A DNA stretch of 64,000 nucleotides, taken from assembly GCA_947623455.1 (NCBI GenBank), contig OX392535.1, positions 42,556,688-42,620,687 on the forward strand. Reading direction: 5' to 3'. Of the stretch, positions 23,610 through 32,770 are shown in pieces. Within the stretch, counting starts at the first letter, position 1, and the number at the start of each line of letters is the position of its first letter. This DNA is from Mimachlamys varia. Its lineage: Eukaryota; Mollusca; Bivalvia; Pectinida; Pectinidae. The translations under genes and the position numbers were made by a program. The notes beneath the pieces were generated by a model. The model worked only from the letters and a program-made list of their open reading frames with translations. It had not been told where the DNA came from and did not search any database.

Positions 23610-23820
23610 ACCCTTATTGTAATAATTATTACATTAAGGTTAACCTTATTGTAATAAATCTCATGTTTATTACAATAAGCGTCGCTTAATGTAATAATGT
23701 TCTCATGTTTATTACAATAAGCGTCGCTTAATGTAATAATTTTTAATTTATTACAATAAGGTTAACCTTAATGTAATAAATTATTACATTAAGCAATTTA
23801 TTACAATAAGGGTTGCAACA
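23610..23820. mobile_element. Right-end MITE-like unit and right TIR (23708-23820)
   Basis: GGTTGCAACCCTTATTGTAA near 23611 faces its inverted partner TTACAATAAGGGTTGCAACA at 23801-23820. A self-contained ~210-bp TIR unit therefore sits at the right end of the large element. It contains two AAGCGTCGCTT palindromes separated by TCATGTTTATTACAATAAGC-type spacers. It may be the basic MITE from which the long array expanded. Confidence 0.7.
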
Positions 23821-23826
23821 CACCTA

Positions 23827-24700
23827 ATATTGAAAAAAACTACATCTAAATTTTTGTAAGAGAATTTAGGGGTTAAGAAAAGTACGCCAAATATCATGAT
23901 CAATCATGAATTAGGAAGACTTTCATTTATTATGATTCCAAAGTTTATCATTTTCAAATATTTGCTTAAAATTAAAAACTCAGACAATTGTATGTTTCGA
24001 TGAAATGGTTGAAAAGGGCACTGGGTGGACAAATAGTATAAGAAGCAATCTGTTAAGAATAGGTTTGGGATATGTGTAGCAAACAGAAAATACAGAGATG
24101 AAGGTAAAGCATTAATGACTATTTAATATAGAATGACAGATATTTTTCAACAATGTAGTGACTAAAAAAATGTGCCATCAAAATGTTCACTTCGAAAATT
24201 CATTTGTGGTAATTAAACCCTATTTAAGAAAACCTATTTGTTTAAAGAAATAGCAAAAATCAGATTGTCGTCTCATAAACTGAATATTGAAATGGGACAG
24301 TTTAATCTAATAGATCAAATTAATAGGATTTGGACGTATTGCAACAGTGGATTGTACCGTTTCGTAATAAAACACAGTCATTATGAAAAACGTTTCATCA
24401 AACTGTATTACCATAGAAAACCTAATACGGAAAAAAATGTACCAATTTTTAAAACCAGGATCTTTCGAATTTAGGTAACTTTATTGTCCTCTGTAACAAA
24501 AGACGATTGAATACATTTTAATTTAGTGAAATACCTCTCTACACTATCACTATGATTGTGTCTTGTGGTCTGTGCGTGTCCGAACTATATTGGGTTGTAC
24601 ATGTATCTAATTGTATTTTGCATTGTATATATGCACTGGTATGTATATATCTTGTACTGATAAACCATAAGGTTTAAGGTAATAAATGAATTGAATGCTT
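23827..24700 (+). pseudogene. LINE C-terminal region and 3' end (right half)
   Basis: Continuing from the left half, the translation shows VKKSTPNIMINHELGRLSF (from about 23872), then IKNSDN, GKALMTI, RMTDIFQQ, and after a frameshift RLSSHKLNIEMGQF (from about 24262), TYCNSG and HSHYEK. The C-x2-C ... H-x5 arrangement is what remains of the C-terminal zinc-knuckle-like region common in non-LTR ORF2 proteins. Stops and frameshifts are frequent. The 3' end is at about 24657-24700 (AAACCATAAGGTTTAAGGTA, then AATAAATGAATTGAATG). The family clade is inferred only as non-LTR; no homology search was run. Confidence 0.72.
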
Positions 24701-25158
24701 AATCAGCTAACCTAATGAAAACAATACCTTTGATTAAATAAACCGCACTTTCTATGGGTATTGAATTATTGAGTAAGTTGGAATTTAATAAGTCATACAA
24801 ATTCAAGCAAAAATGTACTAATTAAAATTAAGTAATCAAATTTTGATATTAATTGGCATCAAGACCTTATAAAAACTAATCATCAAAAAGTGTTAAATTA
24901 ATCACCTTTTATATTACAAAAATATTTTTAGAACAGTATCTTTTAAAAGTAAGAATTACAGTCATAAAACAATTCAATGGTGAATTATAAAGTATTATTT
25001 TTTCTAGAAAATTATCTTAAGCATTGAATTTTTATTAATAATCACAAATCTTATAATAATTAAATTATTTATTACTTACATAGTTTAATATTTCTGATTA
25101 AAAAAAGTATCTTGAAGATAATTTTGTGATATTTCTTTTGGAATAGTTGTGCCTGAGT
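24701..25158. other. Very AT-rich intergenic sequence
   Basis: No coding frame, RNA gene or clear repeat was seen here. Confidence 0.35.
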
Positions 25159-25198
25159 ACCAACAGGTAACTTTTACAGGTAAATTTACCTGTTGGAA
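25159..25198. repeat. Hairpin: CCAACAGGTAA ... TTACCTGTTGG
   Basis: TACCAACAGGTAAC at about 25159 is inverted as ATTTACCTGTTGGA at about 25184, with a loop of about 10 bp. It lies beside the GGTACAAAAAAG cluster, and ACCTG-rich sequence also borders cluster 1 near 14010. Confidence 0.6.
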
Positions 25199-25264
25199 CT
25201 GAGACTACTTTAAGGAAAAAGACTATAACCCCTATCACAACAAACTACCCTGTAGGCAAATTAA

Positions 25265-25772
25265 AAATGTTGGCGTTCAGAGATACACCCCAAAAAAGTT
25301 ATAAAAAAGGTACAAAAAAGTTATACCTTTTTAAAAGGTATAAAAAAGGTACATAAATGGTATACTTTTTCAAAGGCATTAAAAAGGTACAAAAAAGGTA
25401 TACCTTTTTAAAAGGTATAAAAAAGGTACAAAAAAGTTATACCTTTTAAAAAGGTATAACTTTTTTGTACCTTTTTTATACCTTTTAAAAAGGTATACCT
25501 TTTCAAAGGTATTAAAAAGGTACAAAAAAGGTATAAAAAAAGGTATTAAAAAGGTACAAAAAAGGTATACCTTTTCAAAGGTATTAAAAAGGTTCAAAAA
25601 AGGTATAAAAAAGGTATAAAAAAGGTACAAAAAAGGTATACCTTTTTAAAAGGTATAAAAAAGGTACAAAAAAGGTATTAAAAAGTTACAAAAAAGGTAT
25701 TAAAAAGTTACAAAAAAGGTACAAAAAAGGTATTAAAAAGTTACAAAAAAGGTGCAAAAAAGGTATAAATTT
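25265..25772. repeat. GGTACAAAAAAG-type element, cluster 2
   Basis: It begins AATGTTGGCGTTCAGAGATA, the reverse complement of the cluster 1 end. It continues with GGTATAAAAAAGGTAC, GGTATACCTTTTTAAAAGG and similar units. At 25418-25493 an almost perfect inverted repeat (GGTACAAAAAAGTTATACC facing GGTATAACTTTTTTGTACC) could form a long hairpin. Confidence 0.75.
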
Positions 25773-25858
25773 AGAAGAAAAAAATCTTTTATTTTTCAGA
25801 ACATCAAATTTCAAAAATAATCCATTATGGTTACTTTAACATTGATATTATCCTATTA

Positions 25859-26312
25859 CAGTGCACTTCTCTTTATATCAAGTTGCATTTTTCAGACAAA
25901 AACATGATATTAACAGGAATGTGACATTAAGAGAAACATGTTTTTTTCCCACTAAATCTAGTGCATTTCCAACCTCCATACCTAAAAGTAAGATATTCAA
26001 TGTACATATGAAGATGTTTCAATATATAGATAACATTATTTCAAATAAAAATCATTTTTGGGGTTATTTTGTATTTTCTATGCAACATTTTGTACAAGTT
26101 GTATCTGAAATCAAAAGAAATGACATCATTTTCTGAATATTTTATGTTATTGGTTAAAAAAAGATGATATTAAGAGGAATTCACCTCAAAATACATGATA
26201 TTAACCAGATACAATTACATAGATTATATAGAGAGAAAATTGGTGCTTGGGAAAAACATGATTTTAAGAGGAATGTGATATTAACAGGTGTGATATTATG
26301 TGGAGTCCACTG
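25859..26312. mobile_element. MITE-A copy 2, uninterrupted
   Basis: The ends are CAGTGCACTTC and GAGTCCACTG, with TA at 25857-25858 and 26313-26314. The terminal inverted repeats are about 10 bp (CAGTGSACT). It has no coding capacity and shows the empty target of MITE-B at about 26020. Divergence from copy 1 is visible throughout, so both copies are old relative to MITE-B. Confidence 0.82.
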
Positions 26313-26649
26313 TAGTACTATATCAAAATTTTTGCAGAAATTATATAAGCTACCTGTATGCAATTATTTTGTATAGCTACTATTTCAAAATGTCATCGAT
26401 TTCGCAGGAACTCGTTTCAAAATCGAAAGCCGCCATTGCGTTCTACATGAGTAACTTTCGTAGTAAATTCTTTGGTTTTCGCGGGAATATCGTGTCATGT
26501 GATGCCTTTATGAATGGAAATTTCCATTACTATTTCGGTCGCCAGTGTCGCGTGATACATTCGGCCAATCAAAACCATCGTAACATGTTTTCTATACCAA
26601 TCGTAAAATCGCTTCTTCACGACCGTCGGAACCACAAGGATGGCGGACG

Positions 26650-26763
26650 ATGTCTCATAAAAGCAATAACAAGAGACCACACGAAGCAAATAAAGCGCGT
26701 AAAGGCGTTAACAGGGGCCGAGGAGTTAACCGTAAGAGTTATAACATTTACACATATTATTAA
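26650..26763 (+). CDS. Short basic ORF (37 aa) with histone H2B-like C-terminus; unproven
   Basis: An ATG at 26650, shortly after GGATGGCGGACG, opens a 37-codon frame rich in Lys, Arg and Asn that ends NRKSYNIYTYY then stop. The run R-K-S-Y-x-I-Y-x-Y resembles the tail-to-core junction of histone H2B (a basic N-tail followed by KESYxIYIYKVLK). After the stop no H2B histone-fold helices can be followed in any frame. It could be a truncated H2B-like pseudogene, the first exon of a gene spliced at the GTAAGAGT near 26731, or coincidence. A longer overlapping frame (26390-26878) shows no known domain. Confidence 0.2.
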   Translation: MSHKSNNKRPHEANKARKGVNRGRGVNRKSYNIYTYY

Positions 26764-26997
26764 CGTAACGTTTATGCCATATCATCTATGCTGTTACCGC
26801 TTATTATCGCAACGATGCTTTCACTGTCTCCACGTGGTCGCCTTTGTGTTTACATTAGATATAACCAATCAAAGGTAGCCTATTATCGAGGACAGAGAGC
26901 GTGTCAAAAAAGGCAATTTTTCATTGGTCAACCCGTGGGACTGTCTTAGGCCTGTACCCGTGTGATTGCGGTAGCCTAATTATACCAAGCCGTCAGA

Positions 26998-27051
26998 ATG
27001 GGTTTTAATGAAAGTAATTATCGTCTAATTGATCAGGAGAACACTTCTAAG
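26998..27051 (+). CDS. Candidate first coding exon (18 codons), unknown gene
   Basis: An ATG at 26998, downstream of the CCAAT-containing region, opens MGFNESNYRLIDQENTSK and runs into a plausible splice donor AAG|GTAATT at 27052. Without splicing the frame ends four codons later. I do not recognise the peptide and could not find a convincing second exon, so this is only a candidate. Confidence 0.2.
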
Positions 27052-27060
27052 GTAATTACC

Positions 27061-27800
27061 TTTTAAACAAGATACCCTACTCAATGAGATCAGTATAATT
27101 GTGCTTTTAATTACACCTGTTGTCGATAATTACATGTCAGCTTGACCGAGGATGGTTTTTGATCGACCAGGGGTGTGTAGGGTCTGGTAGGCACAAAATA
27201 CGTTTTTCTTATACTTGCTAATAATTATGCATTTTTCTAATAAATGAATAACACAAACTCATCCATGTTTTTTTTATTTACTGGAGAAAATCGTCACCTA
27301 AAAAGAGAAAAAAGAATATTGAATGACATGAGAACGAGACAAATTAATGGTCGTCAACTTTGCGATTTTTTCGATTTTTTTGGGTGCGTAAATTATATTG
27401 ATGCAGACCTTTTTCCAGCAGTTTTGGGGTGATTTTTAGGGTGCGCAAATTACACTGGTGCGTAGATTACACGAGTTTTTACGGTATGTCATTATTGAGG
27501 AACTGTCATTAAAATGAAATTGTAATAAATATTATCTTCTTAAGATTCCCACAACACATACATCATATGATATACATAAATTTGATAATAAAAAAATCCA
27601 TCTTACATCATACAAATACACACAAATTTGACAAATATAATAATAATCTTCTAACACTATATCATACTCTCTACACATACATCAAACTATAACAATGACA
27701 GGTCAACAAGGGCCCTGTCATGTGCTATTTCTTTCCTGTGATCATCAAATCTTGAGCTTTAGACCCAATGGTCAAACCAAACAAGATTGATCTTTAGTCA
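27061..27800. other. Intergenic; short direct repeats
   Basis: GGGTGCGTAAATTATATTGATGC near 27380 and GGGTGCGCAAATTACACTGG near 27438 are related, and the latter is followed by GGTGCGTAGATTACACG. AT-rich sequence with an ATACAT bias follows. No gene is supported. Confidence 0.4.
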
Positions 27801-27814
27801 ATTAACTCCTTGTT

Positions 27815-28290
27815 AGTTTCGGACCAACCATGCTTCATGATGTCATACGGACCTGTTCATCAGTAAAAGATGGTTTTTGTTTGTTGAGTCTTTATTTAAT
27901 TAAAACCAACTTTGCTTCATAATGTCAAAATAAAAAGTTCATCAGTGGAAAGTTACAAAATTTGCCCATGAGTTGACCTTTTACCTGGTAACCATGAGTT
28001 TTGGCCTATTGAATCCTTGTTTAATTCTGACCAACTTTGCTTCATAATGTCATATTAAAATGTTCATCAGTGAAAAGGTACAAAATTTGACCTTGGCCTG
28101 GTGACTTTATCTTTAACTCAGTGACTTTGACTTATTGTCAGCTGACTCATTGTTTAATTTCAACAAACTTTGCTTCATTACTGTATGTCACAACAAAAAA
28201 ATTCATCAGTGACAAAGTACAAAATTTGACCTTGACCTTTGAACCATATGACCTTGAACCTCAGAAAGTATTTATGTAAACTTAACATCT
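27815..28290. repeat. Degenerate ~125-bp repeat, about 4 copies
   Basis: The blocks ACTTTGCTTCATAATGTCA, then GTTCATCAGTGAAAAG, then TACAAAATTTGACCTTG recur at about 27830, 27908, 28030 and 28168. Spacing is about 120-135 bp, shorter between the first two, and the copies are heavily diverged. TGACCTTGACC-rich sequence like this is also seen at 34090-34140. Confidence 0.65.
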
Positions 28291-28359
28291 TGATCAAGTT
28301 TCAAGTAAATTGGTCAATAAATAAGGTATCAGCTATGAGCTATTATATTATTTATTGGA

Positions 28360-29000
28360 CAGGTGAATAGAGTGATTACTGTATTTGTCTTAATTAGTGC
28401 CCACTAGGCACCTAAAAATTAGTCCCAAAGGGAGCGCTTAATAGGATAACAAAAGTAGGACCTGCAAGAACTAGAAATATCTATGAGACATAAATATGAA
28501 ATCCATATGAAATAAGTTCTGCAAAATTTCATGAAACTTGGATATTTGGATTTTGACCAATCAGAGACCATAAAATGTCTCCCACTTTGTATCGTCAGAT
28601 TACATATACATACTAAATTTCAATCAAATCGGACAATATTTAAATTTCGATAAATCAGAAGCCTCTAGTTGGCAGCCATCTTGAATCGTAATGCCACAGC
28701 TTTTTGTTTATAATGAGCGCCTTCATGTTATCATCCATCCCACCAAGTTTCATCATGATTGGTTTAGTATAGAAGAAAAGTTATTACAGGATATGTTTTA
28801 GCCAATCAGAAGCGGTGGCGGCCCTCTTGGACGCTTGATCCGAGAAAAAAAAAGAGCAAGGTGCACAACAAGACATCATACTTATTATGTATGCAAAGTC
28901 TGATGAGAATGCGTAAGTAGTTATTTAAATTAGCTGGTTACATTACCATGGGATGGGACACGACAGGACGGACATGGCGGGGGCATAAAATGTCTTTTTA
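28360..29000. repeat. Probable dispersed repeat without coding capacity
   Basis: Three variants of CCAATCAGA(A/G)GC lie at about 28557, 28641 and 28802, each preceded by AAGTTTCAT- or AAATTTCAA-like and A(A/T)GATTGG-like text. The stretch has a GGGACACGACAGGACGGACA tail. This internal repetitiveness is typical of an old mobile element. No second copy is in the window, so the call is tentative. Confidence 0.35.
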
Positions 29001-29025
29001 ATAAGGTAAATAAGTACAATGTATT

Positions 29026-29340
29026 ATGACCAGAATGGATAGTACTCATGATGTGAGACATTATTGTCATCAATTTTGGATAATTTGTACACAAATAACC
29101 AATATTTGTGGGGTTTTGTCTTGTAAACATGCACACAGCAAGGTTTTACCGACCGTTAGATGGAATCCTTTAGTTGCATTGCGATTAAAAGGGCACTTGT
29201 ATAATTTGTATACCTTGGTAGAATGGGGGAGGGGTGCTAGTTACAGTGAATACGATACTATAGGGTACCAGTATCTCCAATATGAGGCCCTAAATGTGGT
29301 CCAGAGATGGAAACATCTACAACAGACCGATGCCCGGTAG
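29026..29340 (+). other. 104-codon ORF, no recognised domain
   Basis: This open frame has no motif, signal peptide or convincing splice context that I recognise. Codon choice looks unbiased, and its upstream neighbour is repeat-like. It most likely arose by chance or is the remnant of a mobile element. A donor-like CCAG|GTAGGTAG follows at about 29346. Confidence 0.15.
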
Positions 29341-31060
29341 ATCCAGGTAGGTAGTAAATATACATTAATATTATAAGTACAATCTTAAATCATATAAAAA
29401 CACATACATTTGTAAATTTAAAATCACTTCACATAAATCATAAATTATACATCAATAAACATTACAATCTTCTAACACCATTATACTCACAACACACTAA
29501 TCTTCTTTCTAGAAAAATATGGCACTACACTGCTTAAGGAAATCCCAATTCCTTGGACCGTGGCCCTGCACCCATGGGTTTTAAAAAGTTCTAATTTTCA
29601 TTGGATTTTGGAGAGTGTTCATTATGAAACGCATGGTGAACCACAAGCTAAAAAGTTCTGTATTTAAAGTTAAAAGGATAATAGGTAAAAACAACAGGTG
29701 ATGTATCTACAAAATGCAGTGTGCGAAAGTAACGAAAGACTGATAGACCGAGGCTACAGGAAAACCTGTCGGTCTATGCAAAATGCTAGTATGGTAGACC
29801 TTATGTCATAAGGAATTTAATTGCTCATGATTATGAATGTCGAAGGAGGGGAGATCATGATCACTCTGTTTAAGAGGTCTGTTGACACTGATGAAACAAT
29901 TCAGTCTACAGAAATTTTGTTTGGTCTATGCAATTTGAATATCGATAAACATATTGTCTATGAAACATTAAGAATTACTTTCGTACACTGAAAATGTTTT
30001 GAAGTTGAAGAAAGTCAAATATGCTAGGTTGAAATGTGGACTGGACACTCTCGATTGTTGGTTTGGATCAAGTCTCTGTTGCTATTCCATTCCATGTGAT
30101 GATGGTTCTGGGTAGGAAGGAGTACTGTCCAGATCTGTAAGTGTCTGTTCTGGATGGTATGTGTCATATGATATTGGCCCGAGGATCCTCTGGTCTTGGC
30201 ATCAGCCAACTTGAACATAAAAACATATCTATTAACTTTAATCATGGATTTTGATCTAAATTCGTGCTTCTATTTAGGCTTTTTATATTTAAGTTCCTAA
30301 TTAATAATATTGGAACAAAATGAGAAGAAAATTTGAGAATATTTGCAATGATATATTGAACCTGAAATGTTAATAAATGTTGAGTGTTTGAAAGGTGTAT
30401 AAAAGAAAACAAAATTGCTGAAATATAGAGAATTAATGTTAAGATGGAAACATTGTAGAAAAAAAATAAACCCTAAAAAATAATTAATTTTTAAATTTGA
30501 AGAATTTCAAAAGCAAAACATTATTTAACACATTGACTTTGTGATAGATGCACATATATACGTATGGTTCATGTATATGGTATAATTATATAATTAATTA
30601 GTGTTCGTATATAGTTAAAATCAATTTCAAAACTGCCTAATCTCAGCAACTGTGTATTAAGCCCCAAACAATTAATTATTTAGTTTGACTATATTTCTTA
30701 AACAGTTTTGACAATTTAAAACACGTAAAGCAGATTTGAATAAACAATGCAAGGATTTAAAACCTTTAATTGTTATTATATCACAGCGAATCTTCAAACG
30801 AATGCATAATAGTTACCGTTAGACAATTTATCAGTATTTATGTAGTCAAATACATTGAAAAACTTACATTACAATTTAAAAAAAAAACAAGCCAAGTCGT
30901 TGTGAGGAAGTCGTGGCCATGTGTTTATGCAGCTGTTAATTGTGATCGTTGAGCTGGAAAAGATGAAGAATATTCACTAATGAACATGATGAATTGGGTT
31001 CTTGAAGTATCCAGCAAAACAATTTAAATATTGACTAAACTTTCACAACTTATATCGATG
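29341..31060. other. Intergenic, AT-rich
   Basis: I found only chance-length frames on both strands. Around 29700-29990 the text reads like a small duplicated motif about 'GTCGGTCTATGCAAAATG' and 'TTGGTCTATGCAATTTG'. No RNA gene or array was found. Confidence 0.35.
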
Positions 31061-31067
31061 AACTTAC

Positions 31068-31400
31068 GTTGGTAATGGCCGCCACGCCGTGGTGTGCCGC
31101 AAGTTCGGGAAGAATCTATTCGTCGCCGTTTGAGTAGAAAACATTCTGTGTTGCCTTCACCATCTACGTGTGTTGTTCTCAGTTGCTGGGGACCGTTAAT
31201 TTCCAGCGTAACATGATAATACAACTGTTTTCCGACAATATTGAATCGGTTAGAGACCGACCCCCGTTTGTTTACATTCGCAATCGTAGGTCGTGGGTCA
31301 AAGTTGAATCAAATAAGGAATAAATTTCCCGCTACGTTTTGATTGGTCAGTAAATTTTGGGGTTATTGCATCATGGGAAAAAATATGGTTTACGGAGGGT
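31068..31400 (-). promoter_or_regulatory. Possible reverse-strand promoter and first exon
   Basis: Reading the - strand, CCCATGATGCA (in 31367-31380) matches the core of the ZNF143/Staf promoter element known from metazoan promoters. A CCAAT box (GACCAATC at about 31342-31349) follows. The sequence is then CpG-richer and has an open frame down to a perfect donor, CAAC|GTAAGT, at 31068/31067. There is no in-frame ATG, so the exon would be 5'UTR or use an upstream start. The motifs are seen; promoter function is inferred. Confidence 0.35.
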
Positions 31401-31541
31401 GACGAGCGAAAACTCTCTTAGTTATTTAGTTTTCATTTGTCTTTAATTGAATCGAATCAGTGAATGACATCATTATTGTGATTATTTTCAGAAAAGAAAT
31501 ATAACAAGAAAGACACATCGTGTCGTACGTAGCGACTCGAC

Positions 31542-31688
31542 ATGGTTTTCTCTAATCTTCAATACACTTCCGGGTTCGATTGCGGACTCGGTGAAAACAT
31601 CCCACCACACATCGACTTCAAAATCAAAATGATTTGTTATCACATCAAATCAGAAGAACACCAACATATATTATATATTGCTATCTAA
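31542..31688 (+). CDS. 48-codon ORF downstream of a possible divergent promoter
   Basis: An ATG at 31542 follows a CpG-rich run (CGTGTCGTACGTAGCGACTC) and precedes an ETS-like CACTTCCGGGTT. The frame begins MVFSNLQYTSGFDCGLG and ends at a TAA at 31686. I do not recognise it. It is listed because, together with the reverse-strand signals at 31.07-31.4 kb, it suggests a bidirectional start region. It could equally be noncoding. Confidence 0.15.
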   Translation: MVFSNLQYTSGFDCGLGENIPPHIDFKIKMICYHIKSEEHQHILYIAI

Positions 31689-31689
31689 T

Positions 31690-32420
31690 TGTTGGCTAGT
31701 CGCTGACGATAATTCATCACTTACAACGAAGTCATACACCACGAAGCCACTCGGCGTAATTCACGATTTTACGGGACGAAAATTTTCAATAAACTTTTAG
31801 GCCTAGCTAGTGCTTGGGTAGCACAGGTTGCAGTGTACATGTATTTTGTTTCGTCCTAAACAGTTACCGATTTTTTCATTACGTATGCATAGACTAAATT
31901 GTTTGCGTTTTTACAAGAGATCTGATTTTACATTTCTCAAAAATATGTCTTCAGCTCGATGTGTAAATATACTTGTAATGAAAATTAAATAATATTATTA
32001 TGTAGGCCTAGAATTATATCATTAATTATCATGATTAATAATTAAAATGATATGATATGATTTATTTTTTTTTCAATAGAGAAAAAAATAATTGAAATCT
32101 ATACTTAGGCCTTTATGGATAAACTGGTGATTTTTATTTATTTTTTTTTTAAATTAAATTAAATTTAATTTCAAATAATTTATTGTCAATGCCACACATA
32201 TATACACAATCACATTAATTATACAGCCTTAATTGCAGCATTTACAAGACAATATCAGTCCTTTCGAAAGAAAAGTTCCACAACAGTTGTTAAAAACAGC
32301 TAGAATTTTTTTATTTGTTTATTCAAAATGCATACACCTGGTCAGCTTTTCTCCATGTCCATGTAGAACTACCAGATAAATTCAATGGGAGTAATTATCA
32401 ATTTATTGCTGAATGGGGTT
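31690..32420. other. Intergenic, very AT-rich
   Basis: Long A/T runs occur at 32040-32180. No gene or array was seen. Confidence 0.35.
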
Positions 32421-32429
32421 TGTCCATAC

Positions 32430-32770
32430 AGTGTCCAGTACACCTGTGTTATATCTACAGGTTAGGATCTACCTGCTAATTACCTGTTATAATCCAATTA
32501 TCATTGTGAACTGGCCATGGGTTCTGTTTTGGAGGTAGTTCATACAGGTAAACTTGAGTCTACCTGTTAGGTACAGGTAATTATCCAATTATTAATTGTT
32601 AACTGGCCCAGGTTCTGTTAATCACAGGACTGTGGGAGTAGTTTATACAGGTAAGGCTGGTACCTTGTAATATACAGGTAATTGTAATCACTGTTAATTT
32701 TGGTTCTGTTTATTTGAAGACTGTGGGAGTAGTTTATACCAGTAAATTGACCTTATACAGATTATTGAGT
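32430..32770. repeat. Degenerate ~110-bp tandem repeat, about 3 copies
   Basis: Recurring blocks are GTTCTGTTAATCACAGGACTG or variants, GGGAGTAGTTTATACAGGTAA, and ACAGGTAATTATCCAATTAT. Copies are centred near 32530, 32630 and 32730 and are diverged. Confidence 0.65.

Larger units (their letters stand above)
14482..23820. mobile_element. 9.3-kb TIR insertion carrying satellite DNA, inside a LINE
   Basis: Both ends are TGTTGCAACCCTTATTGTAA in inverted orientation. The direct target duplication is CACCTA (14476-14481 and 23821-23826). The inverted repeats extend for about 112 bp at the left and 113 bp at the right with a single 1-bp indel. The flanking LINE frame, ending Phe-His-stop-Ala-Pro at the left, continues Pro-Asn-Ile-Glu-Lys at the right, which supports one insertion event. 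The interior holds two copies of a 0.8-kb unit, about 5.2 kb of palindromic satellite, about 1.8 kb of single-copy-like DNA and a 19-bp array. No transposase frame was found, so it is non-autonomous or degenerate. A 6-bp duplication is known from a few superfamilies (Dada, IS3EU, some hAT); I cannot assign it. Confidence 0.75.
26390..27060 (+). promoter_or_regulatory. Possible CpG-richer promoter region with CCAAT boxes
   Basis: CpG dinucleotides are denser than in the surroundings. CCAAT-type elements occur in both orientations: GCCAATCAAAACC near 26564, AACCAATCAAAG near 26868 and TCATTGGTCAAC near 26920. Start codons in reasonable context follow at 26650 and 26998. Promoter activity is inferred from composition and motifs only. 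Confidence 0.35.

Noticed and set aside
26390..26878. Long ORF (up to 192 codons) as a protein gene
   Set aside because: No domain was recognised; composition is mixed and it spans CCAAT/CpG promoter-like sequence. It is listed only as possible regulatory DNA with smaller candidate frames.
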